A stretch of DNA of 64,000 nt. Origin: Eunapius fragilis (taxonomy: Eukaryota > Porifera > Demospongiae > Spongillida > Spongillidae). A program made the translations under genes and the position numbers. Below, piece by piece: positions 11,455-23,200 of the stretch; position 1 is the first letter of the stretch, and every line of letters begins with the position of its first letter. The notes beneath the pieces are model-generated. The model was given only the letters and a program-made list of their open reading frames with translations. It was not told where the DNA came from and ran no database searches. The DNA is taken from contig OY811973.1 in NCBI GenBank assembly GCA_963681505.1, positions 14,739,402-14,803,401 on the forward strand, read 5' to 3'.

Positions 11455-14274
11455 ATGGTAGTGGGATTGGTAGTGGGATTGGTAGTGGTAGTGGTAGTGG
11501 TAGTGGGATTGGTAGTGGGATTGGTAGTGGGATTGGTAGTGGGATTGGTAGTGGGATTGGTAGTGGGATTGGTAGTGGGATTGGCAGCGGGATTAGTTGT
11601 GGGATTGGTAGAGGGATTGGAAGTGGGATTGGTAGTGGGATTGGTAGTGGGATTGGTAGTGGGATTGGTAGTGGGATTGGTAGTGGGATTGGTAGTGGGA
11701 TTGGTAGTGGGATAGGTAGTGGGATTCGTAGTGGGATTGGTAGTGGGATTGGTAGTGGGATCGGTAGTGGGATTGGGAGTGGGATTGGTAGTGGGATTGG
11801 TAGTGGGATTGGTAGTGGGATTGGTAGTGGGATAGGTAGTGGGATTGGTAGTGGGATTGGTAGTGGGATTGGTAGTGGGATTGGTAGTGGGATTGGTAGT
11901 GGTAGTGGTAGTAGTAGTGGTAGTGGGATTGGTAGTGGGATTGGTAGTGGGATTGGTAGTGGGATTGGTAGTGGGATTGGTTGTGGGATTGGTAGTGGTA
12001 GTGGTAGTGGTAGTGGTAGTGGGATTGGTAGTGGGATTGGTAGTGGGATTGGTAGTGGGATTGGTAGTGGGATTGGTAGTGGGATTGGTAGTGGGATTGG
12101 TAGTGGGATTGGTAGTGGGATTGGTAGTGGCATTGGTAGTGGGATTGGTAGCGGGATTGGTAGTGGGATTGGTAGTGGGATTGGTAGTGGGATTGGTAGT
12201 GGGATTGGTAGCGGGATTGGTAGTGGGATTTGTAGTGGGATTGGTAGTGGGATTGGTAGTGGGATTGGTAGTGGGATTGGTAGTGGGATTAATAGTGGGA
12301 TTGGTAGTGGTAGTGGAAGAGGTAGTGGGATTGGTAGTGGGATTGGTAGTGGGATTGGTTGTGGGATTGGAAGTGGGATTGGTAGTTGGATTGGTAGTGG
12401 GATTGGTAGTGGGATTGGTAGTGGGATTGGTAGTGGGATTGGTAGTGGGATTTTTAGTGGGATTGGTAGTGGGATTGGTAGTGGGATTGGTAGTGGGATT
12501 GGTAGTGGGATTGGTAGTGGGATTGGTAGTGGGATTGGTAGTGGGATTGGTAGTGGGATTGGTAGTGGGATTGATAGTGGGATTGGTAGTGGGATTGGTA
12601 GTGGGATTGGTAGTGGGATTGGTAGTGGGATTGGTAGAAGGATTGGTTATGGGATTGGTAGTGGTATTGGTAGTGGTAGTGGTAGTGGGATTGGTAGTGG
12701 TAGTGGTAGTGGTAGTGGGATTGGTAGTGGGATTGGTAGTGGGATTGGTAGTGGGATTGGTAATGGGATTGTTAGTGGGATTGGTAGTGGGATTGGTAGT
12801 GGGATTGGTAGTGGGATTGGTAGTGGAATTGGTAGTGGGATTGGTAGTGGGATTGGTAGTGGGATTGGTAGTGGGATTGGTAGTGGGATTGGCAGTGAGA
12901 TTGGTAGTGGGATTGGTAGTGGGATTCGTAGTGGGATTGGTAGTGGTAGTGGTAGTGGGATTGGTAGTGGTAGGGGTAGTGGTAGTGGTAGTGGGATTGG
13001 TAGTGGGATTGGTAGTTGGATTGGTAGTGTGATTGGTAGTGGGATTGGTAGTGGGATTGGTAGTGGGATTGGTAGTGGGATTGGTAGTGGGATTGGTAGT
13101 GGGATTGGTAGTGGGATTGGAAGTGGGATTGGTAGTGGTAGTGGTAGTGGTAGTGGGATTGGTAGTGGGATTGGTAGTGGGATTGGTTGTGGGATTGGTA
13201 GTGGTAGTGGTAGTGGTAGTGGGATTGGTAGTGGGATTGGTAGTGGGATTGGTAGTGGGATTGGTAGTGGTAGTGGTAGTGGGATTGGTAGTGGGATTGG
13301 TAGTGGGATTGGTTGTGGGTTTGGTAGTGGTAGTGGTAGTGGGATTGGTAATGGGATTGGTAGTGGGATTGGTAGTGGGATTGGTAATGGGATTGGTAGT
13401 GGCATCGGTAGAAGTAGTGGTAGTGGTAGTGGGATTGGTAGTGGGATTTATAGTGGAAATTCTAGTGGTAGTGGGATTGGTAGGGGAATTGGTAGTGGGA
13501 TTGGTAGTGGGATTGGTAGTGGGATTGATAGTGGGATAAGTAGTGGGATTGGTAGTGGTAGTGGTAGTGGGATTGGTAGTGGGATTGGTAGTGGTAGCGG
13601 TAGTGGTAGTGGTAGTGGGATTGGTAGTGGGATTATTAGTGGGATTGGTAGTGGGATTGGTAGTAGGATTGGTGGTGGGATTGGTAGTGGGATTGGTAGT
13701 GGGATTAGTAGTGGGATTGGTAGTGGGATTGGTAGTGGGAATGGTAGTGGGATTGGTAGTGGTAGTGGTAGTGGGATTGGTAGTGGTAGAGGTTGTGGTA
13801 GTGGTAGTGGGATTGGTAGTGGGATTGGTAGTGGTGGAGGTGGTGGTAGTGGTAGTGGGATTGGTAGTGGGATTGGTAGTTGGATTGGTAGTGGGATTGG
13901 AAGTGGGATTGGTAGTGGGATTGGTAGTGGGATTGGTAGTGGGATTTGTAGTGGGATTAGCAGTGGCATTGGTAGTGGTAGTGGTAGTGGGATTGTTAGT
14001 GGGATTGGTTGTGGGATTGGTAGTGGGATTGGTAGTGGGATTGGTAGTGGGATTGGTAGTGGGATTGGTAGTGGGATTGGTAGTGGGATTGGTAGTGGGA
14101 TTGGTAGTGGGATTGGTAGTAGGATTGGTAGTGGGATTGGTAGTGGGATTGGTAGTGGGATTGGTAGTGGGATTGGTAGTTGGATTGGTAGTGGTAGTGG
14201 TAGTGGGATTGGTAGTGGGATTGGTAGTGGGATTGGTAGTGGGATTGGTAGTTGGATTGGTAGTGGGATTGGTA

Positions 14275-17200
14275 GTGGGATTGGTAGTGGGATTGGTAAT
14301 GGGATTGGTAGTGGTAGTGGTAGTGTGATTGGTAGTGGTAGTGGTAGTGGTAGTGGTAGTGGGATTGGAGGTGGGATTGGTAGTGGGATTGGTAGTGGGA
14401 TTGGTAGTGGGATTGGTAGTTGGATTGGTAGAGGGATAGGTAGTGGGATTGGTAGTGGGAATGGTAGTGGGATTGGTAGTGGGATTGGTAGTGGGATTGG
14501 TAGTGGGATTGGTAGTGGTAGTGGTAGTGGCAAGTGGGATTGGTAGTGGGATTGGTAGTGGGATTGGTAGTGGGATTGGTAGTGGTAGGGGTAGTGGTAG
14601 TGGTAGTGGGATTGGTAGTGGGTTTGGTAGTTGGATTGGTAGTGGGATTGGTAGTGGGATTGGTAGTGGGATTGGTAGTGGGATTGGTAGTGGGATTGGT
14701 AGTGGGATTGGTAGTGGGATTGGTAGTGGTAGTGGTAGTGGGATTGGTAGTTGTAGTGGTAGTGGTAGTGGGATTGGTAGTGGGATTGGTAGTGGGATTG
14801 GTAGAGGGATTGGTAGTGGGATTGTTAGTGGGATTGGTAGTGGGATTGGTAGTGGGATTGGTAGTGGGATTGGTAGTGGAATTGGTAGTGGGATTGGTAG
14901 TGGGATTGGTAGTGGGATTGGTTGTGGGATTGGTAGTGGTAGTGGTAGTGGTAGTGGTAGTGGGATTGGTAGTGGGATTCGTAGTGGGATTGGTAGTGGT
15001 AGTGGTAGTGGGATTGGTAGTGGTAGGGGTAGTGGTAGTGGTAGTGGGATTGGTAGTGGGATTGGTAGTTGGATTGGTAGTGGGATTGGTAGTGGGATTG
15101 GTAGTGGGATTGGTAGTGGGATTGGTAGTGGGATTGGTAGTGGGATTGGTAGTGGGATTGGTAGTGGGATTGGAAGTGGGATTGGTAGTGGTAGTGGTAG
15201 TGGTAGTGGGATTGGTAGTGGGATTGGTAGTGGGATTGGTAGTGGGATTGGTAGTGGGATTGGTAGTGGGATTGGTAGTGGGATTGGTAGTGGGATTGGT
15301 AGTGGGATTGGTAGTGGGATTGGTAGTGGTAGTGGTAGTGGGATTGGTAGTGGGATTGGTAGTGGGATTGGTTGTGGGTTTGGTAGTGGTAGTGGTAGTG
15401 GGATTGGTAGTGGGATTGGTAGTGGGATTGGTAGTGGGATTGGTAATGGGATTGGTAGTGGCATCGGTAGAAGTAGTGGTAGTGGTAGTGGGATTGGTAG
15501 TGGGATTTATAGTGGAAATTCTAGTGGTAGTGGGATTGGTAGGGGAATTGGTAGTGGGATTGGTAGTGGGATTGGTAGTGGGATTGGTAGTGGGATAAGT
15601 AGTGGGATTGGTAGTGGTAGTGGTAGTGGGATTGGTAGTGGGATTGGTAGTGGTAGCGGTAGTGGTAGTGGTAGTGGGATTGGTAGTGGGATTATTAGTG
15701 GGATTGGTAGTGGGATTGATAGTGGGATTGGTGGTGGGATTGGTAGTGGGATTGGAAGTGGGATTGGTAGTGGGATTGGTAGTGGGATTGGTAGTGGGAA
15801 TGGTAGTGGGATTGGTAGTGGTAGTGGTAGTGGGATTGGTAGTGGTAGTGGTAGTGGTAGTGGTAGTGGGATTGGTAGTGGGATTGGTAGTGGTGGAGGT
15901 GGTGGTAGTGGTAGTGGGATTGGTAGTGGGATTGGTAGTTGGATTGGTAGTGGGATTGGAAGTGGGATTGGTAGTGGGATTGGTAGTGGGATTGGTAGTG
16001 GGATTGGTAGTGGGATTGGTTGTGGGATTGGTAGTGGTAGTGGTAGTGGTAGTGGTAGTGGGATTGGTAGTGGGATTGGTAGTGGGATTGGTAGTGGGAT
16101 TGGTAGTGGGATTGGTAGTGGGATTGGTAGTGGGATTGGTAGTGGGATTGGTAGTGGGATTGGTAGTGGGATTGGTAGTGGGATTGGTAGCGGGATTGGT
16201 AGTGGGATTGGTAGTGGGATTGGTAGTGGGATTGGTAATGGGATTGGTAGCGGGATTGGTAGTGGGATTTGTAGTGGGATTGGTAGTGGGATTGGTAGTG
16301 GGATTGGTAGTGGGATTGGTAGTGGGATTAATAGTGGGATTGGTAGTGGTAGTGGTAGAGGTAGTGGGATTGGTAGTGGGATTGGTAGTGGGATTGGTTG
16401 TGGGATTGGAAGTGGGATTGGTAGTTGGATTGGTAGTGGGATTGGTAGTGGGATTGGTAGTGGGATTGGTAGTGGGATTGGTAGTGGGATTTTTAGTGGG
16501 ATTGGTAGTGGGATTGGTTATGGGATTGGTAGTGGGATTGGTAGTGGGATTGGTAGTGGGATTGGTAGTGGGATTGGTAGTGGGATTGGTAGTGGGATTG
16601 GTAGAGGGATTGGTAGTGGGATTGATAGTGGGATTGGTAGTGGGATTGGTAGTGGGATTGGTAGTGGGATTGGTAGTGGGATTGGTAGAAGGATTGGTTA
16701 TGGGATTGGTAGTGGTATTGGTAGTGGTAGTGGTAGTGGGATTGGTAGTGGTAGTGGTAGTGGTAGTGGGATTGGTAGTGGGATTGGTAGTGGGATTGGT
16801 AGTGGGATTGGTAATGGGATTGTTAGTGGGATTGGTAGTGGGATTGGTAGTGGGATTGGTAGTGGGATTGGTAGTGGAATTGGTAGTGGGATTGGTAGTG
16901 GGATTGGTAGTGGGATTGGTAGTGGGATTGGTAGTGGGATTGGCAGTGAGATTGGTAGTGGGATTGGTAGTGGGATTCGTAGTGGGATTGGTAGTGGGAT
17001 TGGTAGTGGGATTGGTATTGGGATTGGTAATGGGATTGTTAGTGGGATTGGTAGTGGTAGTGGTAGTGGGATTGGTAGTGATAGGGGTAGTGGTAGTGGT
17101 AGTGGGATTGGTAGTGGGATTGGTAGTTGGATTGGTAGTGTGATTGGTAGTGGGATTGGTAGTGGGATTGGTAGTGGGATTGGTAGTGGGATTGGTAGTG

Positions 17201-20200
17201 GGATTGGTAGTGGGATTGGTAGTGGGATTGGAAGTGGGATTGGTAGTGGTAGTGGTAGTGGTAGTGGGATTGGTAGTGGGATTGGTAGTGGGATTGGTAG
17301 TGGGATTGGTAGTGGGATTGGTAGTGGGATTGGTTGTGGGATTGGTAGTGGTAGTGGTAGTGGTAGTGGGATTGGTAGTGGGATTGGTAGTGGGATTCGT
17401 AGTGGGATTGGTAGTGGGATTGGTAGTGGGATTGGTAGTGGGATTGGTAGTGGGATTGGTAGTGGGATTGGTAGTGGGATTGGTAGTGGGATTGGTAGTG
17501 GGATTGGTAGTGGGATTGGTAGTGGGATTGGTAGTGGGATTGGTAGTGGGATTGGTAGTGGGATTGGTAGTGGGATTGGTAGTGGGATTGGTAGTGGGAT
17601 TGGTAGTGGGATTGGTAGTGGGATTGGTAGTGGGATTGGTAGTGGGATTGGTAGTGGGATTGGTAGTGTTGGTAGTTGGTAGTGGTAGTGGTAGTGGTAG
17701 TGGGATTGGTAGTGGGATTGGTAGTGGGATTGGTAGTGGGATTGGTAGTGGGATTGGTAGTGGGATTGGTTGTGGGATTGGTAGTGGTAGTGGTAGTGGT
17801 AGTGGGATTGGTAGTGGGATTGGTAGTGGGATTGGTAGTGGGATTGGTAGTGGGATTGGTAGTGGGATTGGTAGTGGGATTGGTAGTGGGATTGGTAGTG
17901 GGATTGGTAGTGGGATTGGTAGGGGGATTGGCAGTGGGATTGGTAGTGGGATTGGTAGTGGGATTGGTAGTGGGATTGGTAGCGCGATTGGTAGTGGGAT
18001 TTGTAGTGGGATTGGTAGTGGGATTGGTAGTGGGATTGGTAGTGGGATTGGTAGTGGGATTAATAGTGGGATTGGTAGTGGTAGTGGTAGAGGTAGTGGG
18101 ATTGGTAGTGGGATTGGTAGTGGGATTGGTTGTGGGATTGGAAGTGGGATTGGTAGTTGGATTGGTAGTGGGATTGGTAGTGGGATTGGTAGTGGGATTG
18201 GTAGTGGGATTTTTAGTGGGATTGGTAGTGGGATTGGTAGTGGGATTGGTAGTGGGATTGGCAGTGGGATTGGTAGTGGGATTGGTAGTGGGATTGGTAG
18301 TGGGATTGGTAGTGGGATTGGTAGTGGGATTGATAGTGGGATTGGTAGTGGGATTGGTAGTGGGATTGGTAGTGGGATTGGTAGTGGGATTGGTAGTGGG
18401 ATTGGTAGAAGGATTGGTTATGGGATTGGTAGTGGTATTGGTAGTGGTAGTGGTAGTGGGATTGGTAGTGGTAGTGGTAGTGGTAGTGGGATTGGTAGTA
18501 GGATTGGTAGTGGGATTGGTAGTGGGATTGGTAGTGGGATTGTTAGTGGGATTGGTAGTGGGATTGGTAGTGGGATTGGTAGTGGGATTGGTAGTGGAAT
18601 TGGTAGTGGGATAGGCAGTGGGATTGGTAGTGGGATTGGTAGTTGGATTGATAGTGGGATTGGCAGTGAGATTGGTAGTGGGATTGGTAGTGGGATTCGT
18701 AGTGGGATTGGTAGTGGTAGTGGTAGTGGGATTGGTAGTGGTAGGGGTAGTGGTAGTGGTAGTGGGATTGGTAGTGGGATTGGTAGTTGGATTGGTAGTG
18801 GGATTGGTAGTGGGATTGGTAGTGGGATTGGTAGTGGGATTGGTAGTGGGATTGGTAGTGGGATTGGTAGTGGGATTGGTAGTGGGATTGGAAGTGGGAT
18901 TGGTAGTGGTAGTGGTAGTGGGATTGGTAGTGGGATTGGTAGTGGGATTGGTTGTGGGTTTGGTAGTGGTAGTGGTAGTGGGATTGGTAGTGGGATTGGT
19001 AGTGGGATTGGTAGTGGGATTGGTAATGGGATTGGTAGTGGCATCGGTAGAAGTAGTGGTAGTGGTAGTGGGATTGGTAGTGGGATTTATAGTGGAAATT
19101 CTAGTGGTAGTGGGATTGGTAGGGGAATTGGTAGTGGGATTGGTAGTGGGATTGGTAGTGGGATTGGTAGTGGGATAAGTAGTGGGATTGGTAGTGGTAG
19201 TGGTAGTGGGATTGGTACTGGGATTGGTAGTGGTAGCGGTAGTGGTTATGGTATTGGGATTGGTAGTCGGATTATTAGTGGGATTGGTAGTGGGATTGGT
19301 AGTGGGATTGGTGGTGGGATTGGTAGTGGGATTGTTAGTGGGATTGGTTGTGGGATTGGTAGTGGGATTGGTAGTGGGAATGGTAGTGGGATTGGTAGTG
19401 GTAGTGGTAGTGGGATTGGTAGTGGAAGAGGTAGTGGTAGTGGTAGTGGGATTGGTAGTGGGATTGGTAGTGGTGGAGGTAGTGGTAGTGGTAGTGGGAT
19501 TGGTAGTGGGATTGGTAGTTGGATTGGTAGTGGGATTGGAAGTGGGATTGGTAGTGGGATTGGTAGTGGGATTGGTAGTGGGATTGGTAGTGGGATTGGT
19601 AGTGGGATTGGCAGTGGGATTGGTAGTGGGATTGGAAGTGGGATTGGTTGTGGTAGTGGTAGTGGTAGTGGGATTGGTAGTGGGATTGGTTGTGGGATTG
19701 GTTGTGGGATTGGTAGTGGTAGTGGTAGTGGTAGTGGGATTGGTAGTGGGATTGGTAGTGGGATTGGTAGTGGGATTGGTAGTGGTAGTGGTAGTGGGAT
19801 TGGTAGTGGGATTGGTAGTGGGATTGGTTGTGGGTTTGGTAGTGGTAGTGGTAGTGGGATTGGTAGTGGGATTGGTAGTGGGATTGGTAGTGGGATTGGT
19901 AATGGGATTGGTAGTGGCATCGGTAGAAGTAGTGGTAGTGGTAGTGGGATTTATAGTGGAAATTCTAGTGGTAGTGGGATTGGTAGGGGAATTGGTAGTG
20001 GGATTGGTAGTGGGATTGGTAGTGGGATTGGTAGTGGGATTGGTAGTGGTAGCGGTAGTGGTAGTGGTAGTGGGATTGGTAGTGGGATTATTAGTGGGAT
20101 TGGTAATGGGATTGGTAGTGGGATTGGTGGTGGGATTGGTAGTGGGATTGGTAGTGGGATTGGTAGTGGGATTGGTAGTGGGATTGGTAGTGGGAATGGT

Positions 20201-23200
20201 AGTAGGATTGGTAGTGGTAGTGGTAGTGGGATTGGTAGTGGAAGAGGTAGTGGTAGTGGTAGTGGGATTGGTAGTGGGATTGGTAGTGGTGGAGGTAGTG
20301 GTAGTGGTAGTGGGATTGGTAGTGGGATTGGTAGTTGGATTGGTAGTGGGATTGGAAGTGGGATTGGTAGTGGGATTGGTAGTGGCATCGGTAGAAGTAG
20401 TGGTAGTGGTAGTGGGATTTATAGTGGAAATTCTAGTGGTAGTGGGATTGGTAGGGGAATTGGGAGTGGGATTGGTAGTGGGATTGGTAGTGGGATTGGT
20501 GGTGGGATTGGTAGTGGGATTGGTAGTGGGATTGGTAGTGGGATTGGTAGTGGGATTGGTAGTGGGATTGGTAGTGGGATTGGTAGTGGGATTGGTGGTG
20601 GGATTGGTAGTGGGATTGGTTGTGGGATTGGTAGTGGTTGTGGTAGTGGTAGTGGGATTGGTAGTGGGATTGGTAGTGGGATTGGTAGTGGGATTGGTAG
20701 TGGGATTGGTAGTGGGATTGGTAGTGGGATTGGTAGTGGGATTGGTAGTGGGATTGGTAGTGGGATTGGTAGTGGGATTGGTAGTGGGATTGGTAGTGGG
20801 ATTGGTAGTGGGATTGGTAGTGGGATTGGTAGTGGGATTGGTAGTGGGATTGGGAGTGGGATTGGTAGTGGGATTTGTAGTGGGATTGGTAGTAGGATTG
20901 GATATGGGATTGGTAGTGGTATTGGTAGTGGTAGTGGTAGTGGGATTGGTTGTGGTAGTGGTAGTGGTAGTGGGATTGTTAGTAGGATTGGTAGTGGGAT
21001 TGGTAGTGGGATTGGTAGTGGGATTGTTAGTGGGATTGGTAGTGGGATTGGTAGTGGGATTGGTAGTGGGATTGGTAGTGGGATTGGTAATGGGATTGGT
21101 AGTGGCATCGGTAGAAGTAGTGGTAGTGGTAGTGGGATTTATAGTGGAAATTCTAGTGGTAGTGGGATTGGTAGGGGAATTGGTAGTGGGATTGGTAGTG
21201 GGATTGGTAGTGGGATTGGTAGTGGGATTGGTAGTGGTAGCGGTAGTGGTAGTGGTAGTGGGATTGGTAGTGGGATTATTAGTGGGATTGGTAATGGGAT
21301 TGGTAGTGGGATTGGTGGTGGGATTGGTAGTGGGATTGGTAGTGGGATTGGTAGTGGGATTGGTAGTGGGATTGGTAGTGGGAATGGTAGTAGGATTGGT
21401 AGTGGTAGTGGTAGTGGGATTGGTAGTGGAAGAGGTAGTGGTAGTGGTAGTGGGATTGGTAGTGGGATTGGTAGTGGTGGAGGTAGTGGTAGTGGTAGTG
21501 GGATTGGTAGTGGGATTGGTAGTTGGATTGGTAGTGGGATTGGAAGTGGGATTGGTAGTGGGATTGGTAGTGGCATCGGTAGAAGTAGTGGTAGTGGTAG
21601 TGGGATTTATAGTGGAAATTCTAGTGGTAGTGGGATTGGTAGGGGAATTGGTAGTGGGATTGGTAGTGGGATTGGTAGTGGGATTGGTGGTGGGATTGGT
21701 AGTGGGATTGGTAGTGGGATTGGTAGTGGGATTGGTAGTGGGATTGGTAGTGGGATTGGTAGTGGGATTGGTAGTGGGATTGGTGGTGGGATTGGTAGTG
21801 GGATTGGTTGTGGGATTGGTAGTGGTTGTGGTAGTGGTAGTGGGATTGGTAGTGGGATTGGTAGTGGGATTGGTAGTGGGATTGGTAGTGGGATTGGTAG
21901 TGGGATTGGTAGTGGGATTGGTAGTGGGATTGGTAGTGGGATTGGTAGTGGGATTGGTAGTGGGATTGGTAGTGGGATTGGTAGTGGGATTGGTAGTGGG
22001 ATTGGTAGTGGGATTGGTAGTGGGATTGGTAGTGGGATTGGGAGTGGGATTGGTAGTGGGATTTGTAGTGGGATTGGTAGTAGGATTGGATATGGGATTG
22101 GTAGTGGTATTGGTAGTGGTAGTGGTAGTGGGATTGGTTGTGGTAGTGGTAGTGGTAGTGGGATTGTTAGTAGGATTGGTAGTGGGATTGGTAGTGGGAT
22201 TGGTAGTGGGATTGTTAGTGGGATTGGTAGTGGGATTGGTAGTGGGATTGGTAGTGGGATTGGTTGTGGAATTGGTAGTGGGATTGGTAGTGGGATTGGT
22301 AGTGGGATTGGTAGTGGGATTGGTAGTGGGATTGGTAGTGGGATTGGTAGTGGGAATGGTAGTGGGATTGGTAGTGGTAGTGGTAGTGGGATTGGTAGTG
22401 GTAGAGGTAGTGGTAGTGGTAGTGGGATTGGTAGTGGGATTGGTAGTGGTGGAGGTAGTGGTAGTGGTAGTGGGATTGGTAGTGGGATTGGTAGTTGGAT
22501 TGGTAGTGGGATTGGAAGTGGGATTGGTAGTGGGATTGGTAGTGGGATTGGTAGTGGGATTTGTAGTGGGATTAGTAGTGGCATTGGTAGTGGTAGTGGT
22601 AGTGGGATTGTTAGTGGGATTGGTAGTGGGATTGGTAGTGGGATTGGTAGTGGGATTGGTAGTGGGATTGGTAGTGGGATTGGTAGTGGGATTGGTAGTG
22701 GGATTGGTTGTGGGATTGGTAGTGGTAGTGGTAGTGGTAGTGGGATTGGTAGTGGGATTGGTAGTGGGATTCGTAGTGGGATCGGTAGTGGGATTGGTAG
22801 TGGGATTGGTAGTGGGATTGGTAGTGGGATTGGTAGTGGGATTGGTAGTGGGATTGGTAGTGGGATTGGTAGTGGGATTGGTAGTGGGATTGGTAGTGGG
22901 ATTGGTAGTGGGATTGGTAGTGGGATTGGGAGTGGGATTGGTAGTGGGATTGGTAGTGGGATTGGTAGTAGGATTGGTTATGGGATTGGTAGTGGTATTG
23001 GTAGTGGTAGTGGTAGTGGGATTGGTAGTGGTAGTGGTAGTGGTAGTGGGATTGGTAGTAGGATTGGTAGTGGGATTGGTAGTGGGATTGGTAGTGGGAT
23101 TGTTAGTGGGATTGGTAGTGGGATTGGTAGTGGGATTGGTAGTGGGATTGGTTGTGGAATTGGTAGTGGGATTGGTAGTGGGATTGGTAGTGGGATTGGT

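Noticed and set aside
11439-14546. GSGI-rich frame resembling a silk-like or glycine-rich structural protein
   Set aside because: It begins inside an S62 monomer at a TTG codon, has no signal peptide, and is simply one reading of ATTGGTAGTGGG.
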